A stretch of DNA of 56,294 nucleotides. Origin: Balneolaceae bacterium. Lineage in GTDB: Bacteria > Bacteroidota > Rhodothermia > Balneolales > Balneolaceae. Below, piece after piece: positions 53,937 to 56,294 of this stretch. The DNA lies in contig VEMX01000028.1 of assembly GCA_009711805.1 (NCBI GenBank), positions 123,307 to 179,600 of the forward strand, read 5' to 3'. The translations under genes were made by a program, and so were the position numbers. Position 1 is the stretch's first letter. Each line of letters begins with the position of its first letter. The notes beneath the pieces were generated by a model. It was not told where the DNA came from. It saw only the letters and a program-made list of their open reading frames with translations, and made no database searches.

Positions 53937-55346
53937 TTAAACTTCTGTTGTTTTCCAGTTCCCGCGTTTAAAAAGGATAAATCCTATAACTGCAAGAACA
54001 CTTTCTGCAATAATGATGGAATAAAATACTCCTTCCTCGTTCCAACCTAAAGTAATTGCTAAAAAATAAGCTAACGGTATTTCAAGCACCCAAAAACAGA
54101 AAAAATTAATCATTGTTGGGGTTACCGTATCCCCTGAACCATTAAAAGCTTGTATAATAACCATGCCAAAAGCATAGGCAAGGTAGCCATAGCTGATAAT
54201 GCGAAGACATTGAGCTCCTACATCTACCACTGCCGCTTCATTGGTAAAAAGAAGTATCGCTTGTTCTGCATAGATAATAAAAATGATTCCTACCAGCCCC
54301 AGGAAAAGCATATTTATTCCGGCTGTAATCCAGGTAGATTTTTCAGCCCGGTCGGGCTTTTTTGCTCCGAGGTTTTGCCCAACCAGTGTAGCAGCGGCAT
54401 TGCTCATTCCCCATGAAGGGAGAATAGAGAAAATAAAAATTCGGATTCCTATGGTGTATCCGGCCAGGGCTATGCTTCCAAATTCAGCAATAATACGAAC
54501 CAGGCCAATCCAGCTTGAAGTGGCAATAAGGAACTGCCCAATGCCTCCCAGAGAAACACGGACCAGTTTTTTTATGATATCGAGCTGTATAACCAAGTGC
54601 TTTTTTAAAAGCCTGATTCTTCCATGGTCCTCAAACAGTTTATAAAACTGATAGACAACAGCCAGTCCGCGGCCGGTAGTAGTGGCTATGGCAGCTCCTG
54701 TAATGCCCAATTCCGGGAAAGGGCCAAGGCCAAATATGAGAATAGGGTCAAAAATGATATTAAAACCATTAGCAAGCCAAAGCACCCGCATTGATATAGC
54801 TGCATCACCAACCCCTCTGAAAATGGAGTTTATAACAAAAAGCAGCATGATCACTACATTTCCTCCAAGCATAATTGCGGTGTAGGAATATAAGTCTTCC
54901 ACAATTTCGGCTTCGGCTCCCATCAGGGAAAGGAGTTCAGGAGCAAATAATATGCCTGTCAGCGCAATAGGGAATGAAGCCAAAAAACCCACTATAATAG
55001 ATTGTACTGCGGCACGGGCGGCACTATCAGCGTCTTTTTCGCCGGTTCGCCGGGAGACTATAGCTGTTGTAGCCATACTGAAACCAATACCTATGGCATA
55101 TACAATGGTAAGCAGCGATTCAGTTATACCCACTGCTGCTACAGCATTGGCACCCAGCTTGGATACAAAAAAGATATCCACAACGGCAAAAACAGACTCC
55201 ATCATCATTTCCAGCACCATAGGTACCGATAAAATAAGTATAGCTCTGCCTATACTTCCGGATGTGAAGTCAAGATCATTGCCAGCAAGGGAAGCTTTTA
55301 TGTCTTCCCAAATAGAGGAGTCAGTCTCCTCTAATACATCATTCAT
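53937..55346 (-). CDS. MATE-family multidrug/organic cation antiporter
   Basis: Inner-membrane efflux protein, 469 residues, 12 predicted TMs in two halves. Typical MATE segments: SIGRAILILSVPMVLEMMMES, VDIFFVSKLGANAVAAVGI, IGFSMATTAIVSRRTGEKD, and in the C-half AATLVGQNLGAKKPDRAEKS. Exports drugs or metabolites using Na+ or H+. Eleven bases downstream of the AAA-like gene, so probably one operon with it. Confidence 0.94.
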   Translation of the reverse strand: MNDVLEETDSSIWEDIKASLAGNDLDFTSGSIGRAILILSVPMVLEMMMESVFAVVDIFFVSKLGANAVAAVGITESLLTIVYAIGIGFSMATTAIVSRRTGEKDADSAARAAVQSIIVGFLASFPIALTGILFAPELLSLMGAEAEIVEDLYSYTAIMLGGNVVIMLLFVINSIFRGVGDAAISMRVLWLANGFNIIFDPILIFGLGPFPELGITGAAIATTTGRGLAVVYQFYKLFEDHGRIRLLKKHLVIQLDIIKKLVRVSLGGIGQFLIATSSWIGLVRIIAEFGSIALAGYTIGIRIFIFSILPSWGMSNAAATLVGQNLGAKKPDRAEKSTWITAGINMLFLGLVGIIFIIYAEQAILLFTNEAAVVDVGAQCLRIISYGYLAYAFGMVIIQAFNGSGDTVTPTMINFFCFWVLEIPLAYFLAITLGWNEEGVFYSIIIAESVLAVIGFILFKRGNWKTTEV

Positions 55347-55357
55347 AAATTACTTGG

Positions 55358-55918
55358 TTAAACAGGTCGGGGAGAAGGAAGACTTGAGCCATGTACTTTT
55401 ATTTGCTTGATCTTCCAGGCAATCCTTTCAAAAAAGGAGGTAGGTTCTTTAAAAAGAACAACAGTATCTGCACTTCGAACAATTGTTTTATCTAATTGGT
55501 CTTCATTTTCAAAGTCTATCAATACCGGGCACTCCAATGCTTTTATTTGCTTAATAAAATGCTTTTCCTGTGGGGTTGCATATTTTACTGTTGAAGAAGT
55601 AAAACCCGTATAAGCACCACAAAGTTGCTGTGCATTTTTGCACAGCAGCAGGGGAGTATCAGGGGTTACTTTTTCCAGGGCTGTATCGATATTTTGGTAG
55701 CTTTCCTCTTCATAAGGTGTAATAATCTCAGAAAGATCTAATATAAGAGTTTCTCCAATTACTTCCCTTTTGAGCTCCTCAATAGCATAGTTACGATTGG
55801 TAGAGAAAACACCTGCAAAAACAATAAGCTGATTCTTCTTTTCATCTGAAGAACGAAAGTCTTTCAAAAACTGCTGGTATTCTGTGCTATTATATTCTAT
55901 TACCGTATTTGAATCCAT
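55358..55918 (-). CDS. Degenerate AAA-like protein of unknown function
   Basis: 186 residues, no signal or TM. The secondary-structure rhythm resembles an AAA+ core: strand then loop LIVFAGVFSTNRNYAIEEL where Walker A would be (no GKT/S), TPLLLCKNAQQL where Walker B would be (no acidic pair), and ECPVLIDFENEDQLDKTIVRSADTVVLF resembling the sensor I to arginine-finger stretch. If so, it is a nucleotide-binding-dead relative. This is an interpretation from motif spacing only. First gene of the unit with the MATE transporter. Confidence 0.5.
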   Translation of the reverse strand: MDSNTVIEYNSTEYQQFLKDFRSSDEKKNQLIVFAGVFSTNRNYAIEELKREVIGETLILDLSEIITPYEEESYQNIDTALEKVTPDTPLLLCKNAQQLCGAYTGFTSSTVKYATPQEKHFIKQIKALECPVLIDFENEDQLDKTIVRSADTVVLFKEPTSFFERIAWKIKQIKVHGSSLPSPRPV

Positions 55919-56294
55919 CTATCTAAGCCTGTATTTATTGAGAGCCAAAGTTACCCTTTACATTGATTTTATAAAAGAAGAAAATGAAGCTTCTTTATTT
56001 CTTCCTCTCAACCAATCCATAGCCCAACCTTTGGAGAAAAGCATCGGTTTTATCATCTCCCCGGAAAATTCCGTACCCCGGATTGCATTCGGGGTTGTTC
56101 GGTAGGTTCCAAAATCTCAAAAATGAGTAACCGATCTATTGGTTAGCCAGCAAGTCCTCTCCTCCAGGAGGCTGTGAGAAAATATCTTTTCAACAGGGAT
56201 TTCATAAATGAGCAACATGTATAGTTATCTGAGTTCGCTTTAGGCGGTTGTTGCTGTTCTTACCGGATTCCAACTGGCAACCTCTTCGATAAGT
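55919..56294. other. Window end, no confident gene
   Basis: On the minus strand a stop-free stretch from about 56134 to TAA at 55997-55995 reads like a protein C-terminus (NPGYGIFRGDDKTDAFLQRL), but a TAG interrupts it upstream and no start is visible. It may be the tail of a decayed gene. The promoter for the gene ending at 55358 should also lie here. Confidence 0.3.

Noticed and set aside
54283-54645. 120-residue open frame antisense to the MATE gene
   Set aside because: Mirror of membrane-protein codons on the opposite strand.
55995-56134. C-terminus-like stretch on the minus strand at the window end
   Set aside because: About 46 codons only, interrupted upstream by TAG and with no start; listed only as a possible decayed tail.
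1-56294. CRISPR arrays, rRNA genes, complete insertion sequences with transposase
   Set aside because: No regularly spaced repeats of 24-40 bases, no rRNA-like sequence and no transposase reading frame were seen; the tandem octamers at 20716-20755 have no spacers.

Overview
The window looks like chromosome from a Gram-negative member of the FCB group, most likely Balneolota (Balneolaceae) or a near relative in Bacteroidota. The grounds are the family content (a DUF4837 lipoprotein beside trpA, DUF4920, many lipobox lipoproteins, a VirE_N/PriCT-type primase on the mobile element), start sites that mostly lack a clear Shine-Dalgarno, and small structured intergenic repeats. A complete recBCD set and a chemoreceptor fit Balneolota better than typical Bacteroidota. 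The assignment is inference from gene content; no marker gene was compared.

Layout. Bases 1-7488 (+) form one tight biosynthetic run: the end of trpB, trpA, a DUF4837 lipoprotein gene, then bioF-bioH-like-bioC-bioD-bioA, with overlapping or near-touching genes from trpA onward. A terminator hairpin separates it from a convergent chemoreceptor gene (7764-9689). Bases 9690-11434 are a gene-free stretch full of hairpins and interspersed repeats, followed by a DUF2207 membrane protein. Bases 13435-18760 (-) are the threonine operon: a threonine/isoleucine-rich leader peptide with an overlapping hairpin (attenuator-like), thrA (fused aspartokinase/homoserine dehydrogenase), thrB, thrC and a small gene broken by a frameshift and a 178-bp inverted-repeat element. 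Bases 18900-22850 hold a membrane protein, two hypothetical proteins, two oppositely oriented C-terminal scraps of AAA-type ATPases and a second inverted-repeat element.

Bases 22851-28569 are a tRNA-Leu gene with a 5.6-kb integrated element inserted at its 3' end. It is bounded by an 18-bp direct repeat and encodes a tyrosine integrase, an excisionase-like protein, a winged-helix protein, a replication-initiator-like protein, a VirE_N/PriCT protein and several tiny proteins. No relaxase, capsid or terminase gene is visible, so it resembles a minimal satellite-type island.

Bases 28673-35053 carry galE, a lipoprotein, a two-component system (histidine kinase and OmpR-type regulator), an Hpt-like protein, a hotdog thioesterase and a ParA plus ribbon-helix-helix pair. 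Bases 35112-43521 are recC-recB-recD as one overlapping operon. The remainder (43866-55918) holds envelope lipoproteins, an FKBP isomerase, a DEAD-box helicase, an alkaline phosphatase, an endonuclease VIII-type glycosylase, DUF4920, a metallopeptidase-like protein, an NTF2-like lipoprotein, a SUI1/YciH factor, a MATE transporter and a degenerate AAA-like protein.

The most noteworthy items are the threonine leader/attenuator, the minimal tRNA-Leu element, and the element insertion whose virtual excision restores the reading frame of the small gene downstream of thrC.
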